Assembly: GCA_031769625.1 (NCBI GenBank) | Contig: JAUIMM010002579.1 | Coordinates: 1-64,000, forward strand | Source of the DNA: Taudactylus pleione | Taxonomy: Eukaryota; Chordata; Amphibia; Anura; Myobatrachidae | DNA length: 64,000 nt | Direction: 5' to 3' | Shown here: positions 11,360 through 23,310 of the stretch, in pieces | How positions within the stretch are numbered: position 1 is the first letter of the stretch | How the letters are laid out: each line of letters opens with the position of its first letter | Made by a program: the position numbers and the translations under genes | Notes under the pieces: generated by a model | Databases searched by the model: none | Told to the model about the DNA's origin: nothing | Seen by the model: the letters and a program-made list of their open reading frames with translations, nothing else

Positions 11360-12443
11360 TTAAGTGTTATTAGTAAAATCTGATTGGGAATGACCAGGGG
11401 AGCTTCTGGAAGAGAGATTTGAAAAAAAATGTGTACGCGCTCTCTCAGGGTTATCAAAAAATAACGTTTGGCCAATGTCAGTGACTTTCAGTTTTGCTGG
11501 GTATAGTAATGCGAATCTCTTATTGTGTTCCACTAGGAACTTACAAACTGAGGAAAACTCCTTGCGCTTTTGCGCAACCACAACCGAGAAGTCTTGAAAA
11601 ATAAGTATACGTTGGTCCTCAATTACTAAATCTCTCTGTTTTTTAAAAACTGATAAATTTTTTTCCTTAACTCTATAGTCTAGAAACTTCACAATCACAG
11701 GCCTCGGTCTCCTTCCCGGACCGTCTCTCTCTCTGGACCCAATCTGTGTGCTCTCTCTATTTGAGGAACTCCTATATCATCCTGGAGGTCAAGACTTGTA
11801 ATTAAAGTTTTACCCAGGTATTCAATCAATGAAGATCCTTTGACCTGTTCTGGTATGCCTATGAATCTCAAATTGTTACATCTATGCCGATTCTCTAGGT
11901 CATCGACCTTTTCTAACAACAATTTATGGGAAGTAACATAAGAATCGTGTGATTATTGTATGGAATGCAATTGATCTTCCACATCGCTTGTCCTCTGCTC
12001 AACAGTGTCTAATCTGTTAGAATGTTCCGATATCTTAGACAAAACTGTATCTAAGGAGTTTTGAATTTTGTCTAGCCTTTTATCAAGTTTAGGGGAAATT
12101 TGATCAAGCTTTTCCTCCACTTTTGGAAGAAAATCAAGAAATTTCTCATCCATTAGAGGTTTAAGTGTATCAAATTTTTCATCTATTTTAGGCATGATAG
12201 CACTTAGTAAGGCCATCGCTAAATCTGGGTGTAGGATTACAGAGTCGGCTTTCCTCGTGTCAGGATTATCAGCAGGGGGTTCTGTGTGGGGGAGGAAGGA
12301 GACGTGCCTACTTTCGCTGGAGTTTTATTTGGCTTGACCATTGTGCGAGATGAGGTTCTCTGCGGTAATGGAGGCACAGATTTAGAGAAATATTTCTCCA
12401 TATACCAAACACAGTAATACAAGTCAATATATTCCACCCACAC
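11360..12443 (-). pseudogene. L1-A ORF1 (RNA-binding coiled-coil protein), broken
   Basis: L1 ORF1p is a trimeric RNA-binding chaperone. The 12216-11953 piece is a long heptad-rich coiled coil (repeats of KIDEKFD, KVEEKLDQ and KLDKRLDK). The 11922-11695 piece has the L1 RRM signature, an NNLRFIGIPE-type motif followed by PQIERAHRLGP. The 11698-11360 piece has the C-terminal domain: VIVKFLDYRVKE, then the SVVVAQKRKEF and PAKLKV blocks. The pieces lie in different frames or are separated by stops, so no full protein can be made. ORF2 lies about 420 bp downstream. Confidence 0.85.
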
Positions 12444-14108
12444 TCAAAATGTATGTCAATTGTAGTGTGGCCAGTAGGTGGCAGCAGATATATCAGAGAA
12501 AATATTCCTCCCTAACACATTGAGTTAATTGTGAATAGTAGTGACAAAATATACAATAAGCCCTGCGACAGCAGAATATAACAGTAAATGCAGATATTTA
12601 GTGAGTATACTCACGAAATCACTGTAGTTTAAAGGGGCAGAATATTTAGATCACCCATATAACAGAATGTGGTATTAAATAAACAATCAACTGTCCAGAA
12701 TTTCTTCGGGAGATAATGATTGTCAGCAACTTTCTTAATCCACAGGACTTCCGATAATGGTATCCGACAGGTTTACAGTCCCTGCACTCCTTAATGATAG
12801 CAGAGGGAACCAGGCAACAACACTCAGCAGACTCAAAGACAAGCGGTCCACCTCAACAGAAATCCGCGTAGAGGACACAAACGTTTTAAGAGGGTTAAAG
12901 GGGGCCAAACAGCGGTATCCTGCAATCGTAGGGAAGGATGACCCACAATGACGAAAATTAGCGGGATGGGGTTCAATTGGCGTCAGAAGGGCAGAGGGAA
13001 TTAAACAAAAGCGCCCGGTTGCTGCAGAGATGAGCTGCGGAGGTCTCTAGTGGAATAGGGCTCAGTCGTAGTCAAAAGGGGACAGCCTCGTAGGGGCAGG
13101 GAGAGGCACCAGGTGTACCCCGCAAATGTGACTCCAAGCTCAGGGTATAACAAGATAACCTACCGGGGTCGGTAGTCTGTCCACCGGAGCACCCAGCTGC
13201 GTTGGCTCCACAATTACAGCAAGGGACCCTAGGACGCCCAGGCCAGGGGGGCAGGCCTGTCGATTGCGGTAGCAAGGCAGAGTGAAGAGCCGGCAGGTTG
13301 CCAAGGCAAGGTCCAGGATGGTAGCTCCGCACTTCAATGCCGGAGGATTTTTGTCCTCTCAGTCATCCAGGGCATACGTTCTGGTGGACCCGCAGTGAGC
13401 CTCAGATAGCAGGGTACCAGCCAAGGCAAGGGTGTGAGGCAGAGAGTGGTATCGGTGGACGCCTCGGAGAGCTGTGAACAGCTCTACGTTGTCTAGTGCA
13501 CCACCCACGTGGGGATTCTCAGGCCACCGGCAAAGATGGGCATCAGGTCGCGGTGTATCATACACAAGTCGCGCTGCCTCTAGACTCCTCCGCCGTGGTC
13601 AGTGGAGGAATGTCCCCGCCGATGTCGCCTCTTCAGGAGATCACGGACATCACTTCCAGCAGGGAGGTCACCGGTCCACGGCTATGGGTAAGTGCCAACG
13701 GCTCTCAGGGTAGTGATGATTAGGGAGGCTGTCCTCGTGGCTGTTTGATCTCTTGCCGATGTAGAATCGTAACCCGGCATTGTGGTCTCCCACCAGTAAA
13801 CACCGACAGGTGTGGGGATCGTCGGGACAGCTCCACAGTTGGTTCTGAGCTGTATGCCAAATTAAGATGGCGCCGAGTGCTTTCGCGCCAGGAAGGTCAA
13901 ATTTCGTGGCTGGACTCCGGGGTCAAATGTATGCTCCGAACTGGCCACCGAGTGTCACCAAGTTAGACTCCGTATTCTCCCCTGTCCAGGGGGATACTTA
14001 TGGTCAGTAAATTTTCACTTGGAGAGGCACAATACACCTAAATAGAAAAGCCAGATAGGGAGCTGAGCTAAAACGCGGCCATCTCAGATGCCCCGCCCAC
14101 CGGAAGTC
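12444..14108 (-). promoter_or_regulatory. L1-A 5' untranslated region
   Basis: About 1.66 kb between the element's 5' end and ORF1. It is GC-rich near the 5' end and non-coding. As in other L1s, this region is expected to carry the internal promoter; that role is inferred. The extreme 5' end GGACTTCCGGTGGGCG is conserved in L1-C at 29512, which supports it as a true terminus. Many overlapping short frames here have no recognisable domain. Confidence 0.65.
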
Positions 14109-14117
14109 CCGTCCTCT

Positions 14118-14372
14118 ATGTTTGTCTCCAGCACCATCGCCTTGGGTGTCCCCAATGCCATCATCCTGCGTTTCCCCAGTACATCATTCTGTGTCTCCAT
14201 AGCACCTTCATCCTGTCTCCCTGCATCTCCCCAGCACCATCCTCCTGCCCTAGCACATAATAGCCCCCTTCTCCCACACACAGATCATATTCCCATATTA
14301 CAGAATAAGCCCCCCCCCACAGATAATCATTAATTTTCCCCTTTCAGATCATCATTAATTCCAGCACAGATA
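14118..14372. repeat. Degenerate tandem repeat, unit about 30 bp
   Basis: The words CCAGCACCATC and ATCCTG(C/T)GT recur about every 30 bp for some 150 bp, forming a short degenerate minisatellite. The rest of the interval is anonymous and C-rich. Confidence 0.55.
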
Positions 14373-14692
14373 GGTGACAGGGGAGTGCAGGGGTGACAGG
14401 ACCAGGACAGAGGTGACAGGACAGGAAAGGGGACAGAACAGTGGCAGGGGCGTTTCTAGAGAGGAGGGGCCGCGCACTGAGCTGTGCGCGGCCAGCGCCG
14501 GAGTTATGGTCACTAGAGTGTTCCCAGAGTCTATAGTGTATGCACAGGTAACTGGGAAAATGGCCACGGCGGCCATTTTCCCAGTACTTTGCATGCGCAA
14601 ACAACGTGAAAATGGCCGCCGCGGCCATTTTCCAGTCGTTTTATAGCGCCGGACGCCCGTGCCGACGTGGGACTCCAGAGAGGTAAGTATTA
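14373..14692. mobile_element. CpG-rich repeat fragment abutting the env break
   Basis: A segment containing CAGGGGCGTTTCTAGAGAGG (a DNA-transposon-like start at about 14446) and two copies of an AATGGCC(G/A)C(C/G)GCGGCCATTTTCC-like palindrome (about 14560-14632). It directly adjoins the truncated env gene, so its arrival or a deletion probably removed the 3' end of ERV-1. The class is undetermined. Confidence 0.4.
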
Positions 14693-16054
14693 TTATGGGT
14701 GCAGGGTGTGCGGTGCTGGGCTATGTTGCACAAGTTCTTTGTTATAGGCCTGTAGCTCCTTACCAGTGTACCTGAACGTGTCATCATACAACTCGGTGAT
14801 ATTATCTATTAATTTAGCAATGTCTTGGATGTATCTAAAATTTAAAGTATCCCGAGTGATCCTGGTGGGATCTAATGCTATCAAAATTTGGAAGGCAGTT
14901 GTTTCGCTAATCAACTGTGTAGCTGTATGTACATCACCAGGTATCATGTTTCTTTTGTCTCTGTGTTCATACTGTGTATGAAGATATGGTGATGGTGTGT
15001 TTTTATGAATACCAAGCATTTCACCATGTGTAAGGGTCATTACCTCTGGGAGTACCCTTCCCAGATAACATAAACCTTCAGAACTCGGAGTGAGCCACTT
15101 GTACGCTTTCCTTCCACATATAAAATACACATTGTCTGGGAGTACATAAGGGATAGAATGCATCATTATCAATAAACACATATCTCTGACAAAGGATCCT
15201 ATCTCAGGTTCTCCCATTTGGCTAATACATGTCTCTGGTTGGATAATATCTGCACAGTACCCTACTGGTACTCTGCCAACTATCTCCTTGATGGGACTAC
15301 GAGTATACCTATACCGGAAATATCTCCCACTGTTAGTAATGTCATGTACAAGTTCAGCATCTAGTGGTCCATTATCAGCTCTGTGTGAGAAGGTCATTGT
15401 CTGATTGTTCCCGGTCACTTGCCAACTTATTGGTTTAATGGAATTGGTGAAGTTTAAAAATAAGAAAGTTCTATCTACTTGGTATGGGTGGAGTTTAAAA
15501 TTTGGAGGTTTGGACTTAACGAATTTCCCATCCAGCGTTTTCTCCTTATGTAATCCAAGAACCTCAGAGACATTTAACGGGAGTGGTACTAAACCTACAT
15601 TATGTTGTCCCTGAGGCACATGAGTGCAAACCCAACACTCAGTCTGGTCTAAGACCTTACCCACTAAGGAATGGTAATCCTCCAAAGGATGCTCGCCCAA
15701 ATACAGGTTACTCCTGGCCTGGCATCGCCGGATGCACTTCTCATCAACCAGGGATCCACAGTTTGCACACATACAGTATTCCTCAGACAATAGACCTCCA
15801 CACTGACTCCGAGTTTCCATGATGACAGATCTCCCAATCACTGTACTGAGTTTGGTCAGATACCGCCCTGGTGAATGTACTGCTCCTTCTCTCGACTCCA
15901 CTCCATCGGTATCACCATTGACCTCACCCTCCATCATCTGTCCACCGTTACAGAAACAAGACACCCCGAACCAAACAAGGATAATGAGAACTCTGGAAGA
16001 AAATAGGAACGCAACCCCAGCCCGCCACTCCATTGCTGGAATAGTGAGCTGCAA
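14693..16054 (-). pseudogene. env: ERV-1 env, SU plus truncated TM
   Basis: This is a 453-codon open frame for the envelope precursor. An N-terminal hydrophobic stretch (about residues 15-35, counting from the first Met) looks like a signal peptide. A CWVC motif at about residue 141 matches the CXXC motif in gamma-type SU. A basic RDKR at about residue 370 is a likely furin site. About 75 residues of TM follow, with a heptad-like segment. The frame then ends in foreign sequence before the disulphide loop (CX6CC) and membrane anchor. The frame overlaps or lies just after the end of pol. It is open but truncated, so it cannot make a membrane-anchored envelope. Confidence 0.85.
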
Positions 16055-16086
16055 ATTTCCCTAGCTCAGGTATCTCACTGCAGTCT

Positions 16087-17303
16087 TTAACTCTCCTGGA
16101 ACAAGCTTGCAATTGACAGGTCTGCGTTATCTGCCTCAACTCCGCCTTGTATCTCCACTGGTTGGCTGTCCTTTCTGCAGTGAGTGGAATGGACCCAGGT
16201 ATCTCTCTCTGCCAGTTTCAAGGATATCGTACTTGTCAGCAACACTTGATACAGACCTTCCCACCGATCTGTCAGACAACCTGAATGTAAGAAATTTCTG
16301 ATCATAACAAATTCTCCAGGTTCAACATCATGACAGTTTGTTTCTGGCATATCAGGTGACAACAATTTCAATTTTGTACTGCTGCTGTTTCAACTGTTTA
16401 CTCATTGTTATAAGATACTTCACAGTAACCTCGTTGTTACTCTTCAAATCTTCCTGTGGACTTACAATCAGATGAGGTTGTCTCCCAAACAGTATGTCAA
16501 AAGGGGACAAATTAAGAGGGGGTCTAGGAGTTTTCCTGATGCTATGAAGGACTAGCAGTAAGGCTTCTGGCCATCCTAGTCCAGTTTCTGCCATGATCTT
16601 ACTCAATTTGTTTTTAATAGTACCGTTCATCCTCTCCACTTTGGCGCTGACTTGCGGTCGGTAAGGGGTGTGAAGCCTACTATTAATACCCATTAACTTA
16701 CACATGTTCTGGAAGACATCACCAGTGAAATGAGTACCCCTATCACTTTCAATAATTCTAGGGATACCGTATCTGCATACAAATTCCTGAACAATCTTTT
16801 TAGCAGTAAACACAGCAGTATTAGTGGCAGCTGGATATGCCTCTACCCAATTGGAAAATACCTTGGTACAAACTAATACATACTTAAGGTTCCTGCAGGG
16901 TGGTAATTTTTAATGAAATCAATTTGTATTACCTGAAAAGGTCCATCTGTCGGAGGTATGTGGGATGGCTCGGTTGGTATTGTTTTTCCTCAAGCAAGTC
17001 AAGCAGGACATTGCCCATTTTTTAGCTTGAGAAGAGAAGCCCGATGCACACCAATATGCCCTGACCAACTTGCGCATACATTGCTTTCCCAGGTGAGTCA
17101 GACCATGCGCTGCCTCAGCCAAGCTTGTAGTATGCCTTGGGTGACACCGGCTTACCTTGTCCATCTCTCCAGAGTCTGGAGGACTCCTGTCCACATCCCT
17201 TTGATCTCCAGACTGCCTTTTCCTGAATGGAACACAAATTTTGCATCTCAATTAATTTCTGCATATCAGTTGTCTGAAAAACCATCATTTGATTAACTGG
17301 CAT
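16087..17303 (-). pseudogene. ERV-1 pol: integrase region, broken
   Basis: Integrase inserts viral DNA into the host genome. The N-terminal HHCC zinc-binding region is visible at 17251-16919 (THLGKQC...CLTCLRK). The catalytic core at 16813-16352 holds the middle aspartate in ESDRGTHFTG and the glutamate in the VERMNGT block. The C-terminal piece (16371-16087) carries a PGEFVMIRNF...LYQVLL domain, as at the end of gamma-type integrases. Frame changes separate the three pieces, and the segment with the first catalytic Asp (about 16814-16918) lies outside these frames. Confidence 0.83.
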
Positions 17304-17394
17304 ATTAATTCTTAACCCTGCTGCCCATTTGGCAGCTTAGTCTGCCCTGCTATTGCCCAGTGGCACAGGGTCTTCTTCACATGTGTGGGCTTTT

Positions 17395-17820
17395 TTATTT
17401 GATGACGGCTACTTCTTTAGGTAGCTGAATTACTGACAAGAGTCCTTTTATGTGGTGTGAGTGTGCAACTGGTGTGCCTGCTGCCGTCATAAAATTTAGA
17501 AGATGCCAAAGAGCCCCGAAATCGTGAACTATCCCAAAGGTGTACCTAAAGTCAGTGTAGATATTAGCTGACTTACCTTCTGCCAGTTCACACGCTCTCC
17601 TTAATGCCACCAGTTCAGCTACCTGTGCTGAATGAGGTGGACCAAGTGGTTCAACTTCTACAACATCCTCGTCATCTACAACAGCATAACCTGTGCATAA
17701 TTCTCCTGTGTCAGTTTGTCTATGACAACTCCCATCCATGTAAAACGTCACATCTACATTTTCTAATGGTGTATCACGTATGTCAGGTCTTGCAGTAAAG
17801 GTCTGATTCAAATATTCCAT
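17395..17820 (-). pseudogene. ERV-1 pol: RNase H region
   Basis: RNase H degrades the RNA strand during reverse transcription. The acidic residues are seen in order: Asp in FYMDGS, Glu in QVAELVALRRA, Asp in IYTDFRY. The frame runs on from the RT connection region with a shift near 17820, and ends at 17395 with no join to the integrase frame. A 'STP-V-H-' type end (TPVAHSHHIKG) follows the last Asp. Confidence 0.83.
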
Positions 17821-19026
17821 ACATCATGTGTATCAGTATATCTGCAAAACTCATCTTCAACCAGTGACTCACCTCTCTCCACCCTTTGTGCATCCTGAGG
17901 CACATATGGTAAATATGTTGCTGGGTTTAACGTACTGCAACATTTAATGGTAATATTTAAAGGTGCCATTAGAGCTAGTTCCCATTTCGTGAACCTAGCT
18001 GAGGAAACATGTCTGGTTTGGGCAGAATTCAGCAAAGCAGATACAGCATGTGGTGTATAAACAATCATATCATGGACTAATACTACATCCTCACTCTTAC
18101 TGACCAAAAGAGTGGTTGCTACTACACTTCTTAAACACGTTGGGAGTGATCTTGCCACAGTGTCCAATTGTGCACTGTAGTATGCTACAGGTCTACTAGC
18201 ATCACCATGTTTTTGTGTCAGGACACCTGCTGCACAGCCATCAGCCTCCGTACAATATAAATCAAAAGGTTTTTCGTAATCTGGTATTCCCAATACAGGT
18301 GCTCTTATCAGAATGTTCTTAAGGTTAAGGAAAGCCTGCTCTGTTTCCTCAGTGTGTGTGACACAGTCGGGTTTTGAGGATGACACCAATTCCTGCAAAG
18401 GTAAGGCTAAAATAGAAAAACCTGGGATCCACGTCCTGCAGTATCCACACATGCCCAAGAAGGTACAGATTTGCTGTTGGTTCTGCGGCAGTGTCATGGT
18501 CTGTATGGCCTGTATTCTGTCAGTTGTCAAATGCCGTAGGCCCTGGGTTAGACAGTGTCCCAAGGATTAAGCTTAGTCTGGCATGGCTGTAATTTGTCCT
18601 TAGCAACCTTGTGTCCTGTCTGTGAGAGATGAAGCAACAGTAGTTTAGTATCATTTAAACATGACATAAATGAATCAGAGCACAACAATAAATTGTCTAC
18701 ATATTGGATTAGAACAGTTCCACTGCCTGGTTGAAAGGATTTCTAACAGTCATGTAAGGCCGGCGAGAAAATACTGGGGCTGTCTATGAAGCCCTGGGGA
18801 AATCGTGTCCATGTGTATTGTACCCCTCTGTAGGCGAATGCGAATAAGTACTGACAGAAAAGAATGCAGAACATAGGTCAATGACAGTAAAATGGGTTGC
18901 AGATGTTGGAATTTGCATAAGGATGACCGCTGGATTGGGCACTACGGGGAATTGACTCTCAACTACTTTGTTTACACCCCTAAGGTCCTGTACTAACCTA
19001 TAACCCCTCCCCCCAGCCTTCTTCAC
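17808..19026 (-). pseudogene. ERV-1 pol: reverse transcriptase, broken
   Basis: The N-terminal piece (19026-18784) has YRLVQDLRGVNK and FTVIDLCSAFFS (the first catalytic Asp). Between the two open pieces, near 18700, the active-site box reads YVDN in place of the usual YVDD: one catalytic Asp is changed to Asn. The C-terminal piece (18563-17808) has the connection region: LTTDRIQAI, QICTFLGMCGYCR and KPFDLYCTEADGCAAGVL. Frame breaks divide the gene near 18570 and 18780. Confidence 0.87.
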
Positions 19027-19618
19027 TGGAAAGATGGGACTGTTGGCTACACTTGCTGTATGGACTAAAATCCCCTGGTTTTAACGGGTTTTGAGGGATT
19101 TTTGGAGCTTGCCTATTACTTTTTAAATTTACCATTACAGGAGATACATTTGCCATCAATCCAGTGTCATGTCCATCTTTGGTCCAGAGGGAACCCGGTA
19201 TTTGATATAACATCTCTTTTACCTGAGATGGACTTTGCTCTAAAATGATAGAGTGAAGCATTAACCTTTGCGGAGTGTCCAATATATCCCTTACCTCATT
19301 CACAACTCTCTCTGGGATATCTAGGAATATACCATCAGGGGTACAATAAATGACACATCCCATTTTACATGACAAATCCCTTCCCAGCAGGTTAGTAGGA
19401 GCCACAGCTGCCAGGAAAAAAGAATGCCTGGTATGCAATGGCCCGATAGTAACTTCTGAAGATTTGGTTAAAGGATAATGCTGCACTTTACCCATTACAC
19501 CCATTGCTGGTACTGTCTTTTTAGTCACCTGTAAATTAGTTGGAGAATTTAACATGGATCTGGTCGCCCCTGTGTCTACAAGAAAAGTATGTTTAGTACT
19601 AGCCATATTAACTGTCAT
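18998..19618 (-). pseudogene. ERV-1 protease and start of pol
   Basis: The retroviral aspartic protease matures Gag and Gag-Pol. The active-site triad is in FLVDTGATRS, and LLGRDL near the end of the domain matches the conserved G-R-(D/N) helix. The frame continues past the protease into the RT lead-in (KSNRQAPKIPQNPLKPG) and then degenerates as it meets the first RT piece. The active-site triad is intact, but the flanking frames are broken. Confidence 0.85.
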
Positions 19619-19684
19619 TGTAGGTTCTTCCCTAGTACTCTCAGTTAACCTGACTGGCTGTAGACTACAGGTATGACCTACCCC

Positions 19685-21268
19685 CTAGCGCTGACTGTCA
19701 CTCTCTAACAGAGCATTCACTACCACTATGTGAGCAGGTGATTGCTGGAAGTTTCCTGAATTATGGGGGTGTCCTCTCAGTGGGTATCTAGGTGTTCCCT
19801 GATTAGGCGGTACCCACTTCTTTATATTACAGGACCTACTTATGTGTCCTAATTGACCACATTTAAAACACCTTTGTGATTCGGATAGGTTAAAAGGTTG
19901 TTGTGTGGATTGGGGTGCATGAAGAGTTTGTGGCTGTGTATGGTATGGATTTTGTGGTAAGGTATGTTGATATGTGTCCTGTTGCTGGGTGTACATTCCC
20001 TCTAAAGATTGAATGCTCACTGCCATTAGCTTTTCATTTTGTGTTTCTCTCTTCCAGAGGATGTTTTTATCGTGTTCTATAGCTGATTCCCTGAGAGCGT
20101 CTACAGTAATTCCTCTCCAGTTAGGCTGAGAGGTTTGAACCCTGGTCTTCAGGCTGTCCTTGAGACCATCCATAAGTACCGTGATAGCTACTTCCCTGTG
20201 GTGTTGTTATCTTTTATATCCTCAATCCCAGTGTACTGAGTAATTGTCTGCAGTGCTCGGGTGAAATATTCTGCTGCAGACTCACTATCCTTCGGTCTAA
20301 TAGTGAAAATTATACTCCAGTTCACTACCACTGGAAAATATACAGCTAATTGTGTGACTATACGTGTAATGTTCTGCTGATTATCCTCGTCAGTTAAAGG
20401 TACATCTCCATCCAATACACAAGACGTGATAAACTTTTTCACATCGGTATTGGATGGAAGACATGCCCATAATACCACTCGCCAATCTTTGTAAGTTGGC
20501 TCGTGGGCATTACCCAAATCCTTTACACATTTCTGACACTTAGCTAACTCTTTTCTAGGATCAGGGAAAATCTGACATTATGGAACGTAACTCTGCCCTC
20601 GTCCATGGACAATGCATAGTTACTTCCCTCGTGGGAACTACACCATCTCCGTTCGGATTCCCATTGGGAATAGTTATTGTCCAGACAGGATGGACGCCTA
20701 CCACTTTGCTGTTTTTAGGATTACCTACGGGAACTTTTACCGTAGTACTCTGGGGGTTCAATCTGTTACTACAACGCACTGTACTACTTTCATCAATTTC
20801 TACTGGTAGAACTGATGGGATCCCTTCTGCTGATAAAGCTGGTTGGATCACTTCCCTTTCTGAGTTCAGTGCTGTTTCTAACAGATTTACTGCATGTGAA
20901 ATGGCTGACACTACAACAGGTTCATCATCTATACACACATCTTCCTTATAATTACTCAGGACAGGGTACAAATTACTTGTTACATTTTTATAAATTTTAT
21001 TATCAGCTGTACCTCCACCTTCCACCGCATAGGGCGGTGGTGGTGCGCATGCACTATTCCCTTTGCTATTGGAAGCGCTACCTTGCTGTGTGTGCGCATT
21101 CCCATGAGGCACGCACACAATGTTTTTTTGTGTCGCGTACACACTCTTTTGCGTAGCGTGCGCAACGCTGTTTTGCATCGCATGTTTCTCTTGTGCTGCC
21201 ACAATTTTAAACAGTCATTGTACTTTACACGTGTCTTCAGGGATTTGACTACACATATTCTATCTCTT
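19685..21268 (-). pseudogene. gag: ERV-1 gag, main part, broken
   Basis: Gag builds the capsid. Reading on the minus strand from the L1-B junction, a short frame (21268 to about 21200) continues matrix. The next frame (21202-20561) has a PPPPYAV late-domain-like motif for ESCRT recruitment. The capsid region is in 20517-20188 (KDSESAAEYFTRALQTITQYTG). The 20173-19685 piece ends in nucleocapsid with one CCHC knuckle, CFKCGQLGHISRSC. Frame shifts lie near 21200, 20540 and 20180. The 5' end of the gene is at 28686, beyond L1-B. Confidence 0.84.
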
Positions 21269-21283
21269 AAATTATTTAGCACC
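21269..21283. repeat. L1-B left target-site duplication
   Basis: AAATTATTTAGCACC occurs here and again at 28487-28501, exactly flanking L1-B. The word belongs to ERV-1 gag, so it marks the point at which the LINE entered. Confidence 0.95.
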
Positions 21284-22539
21284 GGGGGGCATGGCCTGAC
21301 TAGCAAGTGGAGAGGCTGTGTTTTTCTGGAGCTCCCCAGAAAACCACTTCAAACTACCCCATTATTGTTGCCCCGGCTGTCCCAGCGGATCCCTTCATCC
21401 CTCCTGACCTCCTGCCACCCCGCTGTACTCCTACCTGAGCTCTGGGAGTGATTTCCGGCTCCAGCAGCATCGCGGCCTACTCCTCCTCCAGAAGCCGGGG
21501 GCTCAATTTTGGAGCCCCGCAGGTCGGCAGCGCCGCGGCCAGCTCTGATTGCCGGCGCTACCTCCCAGTCCTCTCCCTGGACACCCCTAGCGGTGTGGGG
21601 ATATGGGGAGGGGTGTTTTATAGCCCGGTGGTCCCTTATAAGCAACCGCGGCCAGAGCCGCGAATTGCAGGTGGCCGCCATCTTGAAAACGGCCCTGGAG
21701 ACTGACCTGCATTTCAGACCATGCTAGTCTGCTCACAGCATCTCCTGGTCACCTTCTCCCTGCTGTGCTATCTCCCTCCTGCCGGATCAGCTCCTCTGCC
21801 CTGCTCTGCAGTGTGTGGGCCCCCAGGTGACTCACCTTCTCTGCTGGACCTCTCCTCCACTGTAATTCTCTCCCCTTGTGTGCTAGCCACTTTGGATTGA
21901 CAATCCTTATAACACTGGAAGTCCCTTCTGCAGTCTGCGGTCTACCAACTACATCAACTTGCACAGCGATCTAACATCAAGGGTCGCCCTCACCCCGGTT
22001 ACATCATTTGGTTACCTGCTACTAACCAGAAGGGTGAGTGCATTCACAATAAACTGAACATCTGATTATATAAAAAGTGATTTTACAGGGGACGTGGCTT
22101 GGCAGGTAAGCTAAGCAGACGTGGATAAGTGCAGATTCTGATTTGTCCACACTCTACATCACACAGACTGTACCCCTTCTTATGAAGACCACACCTGATA
22201 GAGGTCCCTAAACTTTTTCATTCTCCGATACCGCTGGCTGGGCTGAAAAGTAGCTTTGAAGCGAGCTCGCACATCCGACTCCAGCAGAGCCTCACTGCCG
22301 CCTATAAACCGCTCTGTGATACTGAAATAAATGTGTATACAATTTGAAGCAATGACCCCCTGATAGTGTTGGGGCAGTGCCCTCTTGTGGTTCTTTTCTA
22401 GACAAAGGCTGCACAACTACATTCTGTGCATATTTGCAGACGTCCACTATCTCGGGTCCTCTGTCACTGCTCAACTAGGCCCACAGAGTCCTTTCAGTCA
22501 CCATACTTACCCCTGACAACTGACCCCCTTACCACCACT
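21284..22539 (+). promoter_or_regulatory. L1-B 5' untranslated region
   Basis: About 1.25 kb of non-coding sequence before ORF1, GC-rich around 21450-21680 and containing GGTGGCCGCCATCTTG, a YY1-like CCGCCATCTTG word. YY1 sites are known in mammalian L1 promoters. The role here is inferred from position and resemblance. Confidence 0.55.
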
Positions 22540-23310
22540 ATGAACAGGTCAAATATTAATACCAGAAAATGTGTGGGTGGTGATATCTCCCAACATTTCC
22601 CTAAAGGTGACAAGTCCTCGGCGGCTGCCGACCCTCCTTCCCCCAGTCCACCCCATATAGAGGGAGAGTATACACCTTCTTCAGCTCTATCCACAAAAGA
22701 AGACATTATGGCACTGCGATCCCTTATTACAGATTTTAAAGAATCTCTAGAGTCCAAGTTGGATAAAGCAGTTTCCTCGATCAAATCAGACCTATCCTCA
22801 CTTTCTACAAGAACCTCTAAATTAGAATCACGCCAAGACACCCTTCAAAACTTCCAAAATGAGACTCATAGGGACATTGATCACATTGTCCAGGATCTCG
22901 CTGATCTCCGTACCAAGAATGAGGATCTGGAGAATCGAGAAAGACGAAACAATCTCCGTATACGAAACATCCCAGAAATGGTGTCTCCGGATAACTTAGA
23001 GACTTATCTCCACAACGTGTTCTCCTTCATTCTCCCTGACTTAAGCCCTCATCAGCTGCCCCTTGAAAGAGCCCATCGAGCCCTCAGACCTAAACCAAGA
23101 GATGGTGAACCCCCAAGAGATGTAGTCATAAGCTTCCTAAGCTTTAAGGACAAAGAAAAAGTCTTGGCCCCGACACGTGGAAAACCCCATATTCTCTATG
23201 ATAACATCAAATTACAATTCTTCCAAGATCTAGCCCCCATTACAATTTTGAAACGCAGAGAACTTCAAGATCTAACGATGGCACTAAGAGCACGGGGGAT
23301 CCATTATTGA
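22540..23310 (+). pseudogene. L1-B ORF1, near-intact but with a premature stop
   Basis: The RNA-binding chaperone of the LINE. I chose the ATG at 22540 (MNRSNINTRK) over the upstream in-frame ATG at 22426 because the first 38 codons look like leader sequence. A Ser/Pro-rich N-terminus is followed by a coiled coil (about residues 50-125) and the L1 RRM motif (ENRERRNNLRIRNIPE). The C-terminal domain has DVVISFLSFKDKEKVL. The stop at 23308-23310 follows RARGIHY. The same frame continues after it with MVDFNGKTIIIRDP, which is the expected end of the C-terminal domain, so this is a recent nonsense change. Confidence 0.88.

Larger units (their letters stand above)
6785..14108 (-). mobile_element. 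L1-A: near full-length L1-like LINE
   Basis: The element reads on the minus strand. CCGTCCTCT at 6775-6783 and again at 14109-14117 is a 9-bp target-site duplication. The 3' end is a poly-A tail (poly-T at 6785-6799 on the plus strand) preceded by TTTCAATAAAGAAAT. The 5' end begins GGACTTCCGGTGGGCG, shared with L1-C. The order is 5' UTR, ORF1 (12443 to 11360) and ORF2 (10938 to 7087). At about 7.3 kb it appears nearly complete. Both reading frames are broken and the RT active-site block is deleted, so it is dead. Confidence 0.92.

Noticed and set aside
13072..13966. Many short frames on both strands
   Set aside because: They lie in the GC-rich L1-A 5' UTR. Both strands are open, so these are compositional.
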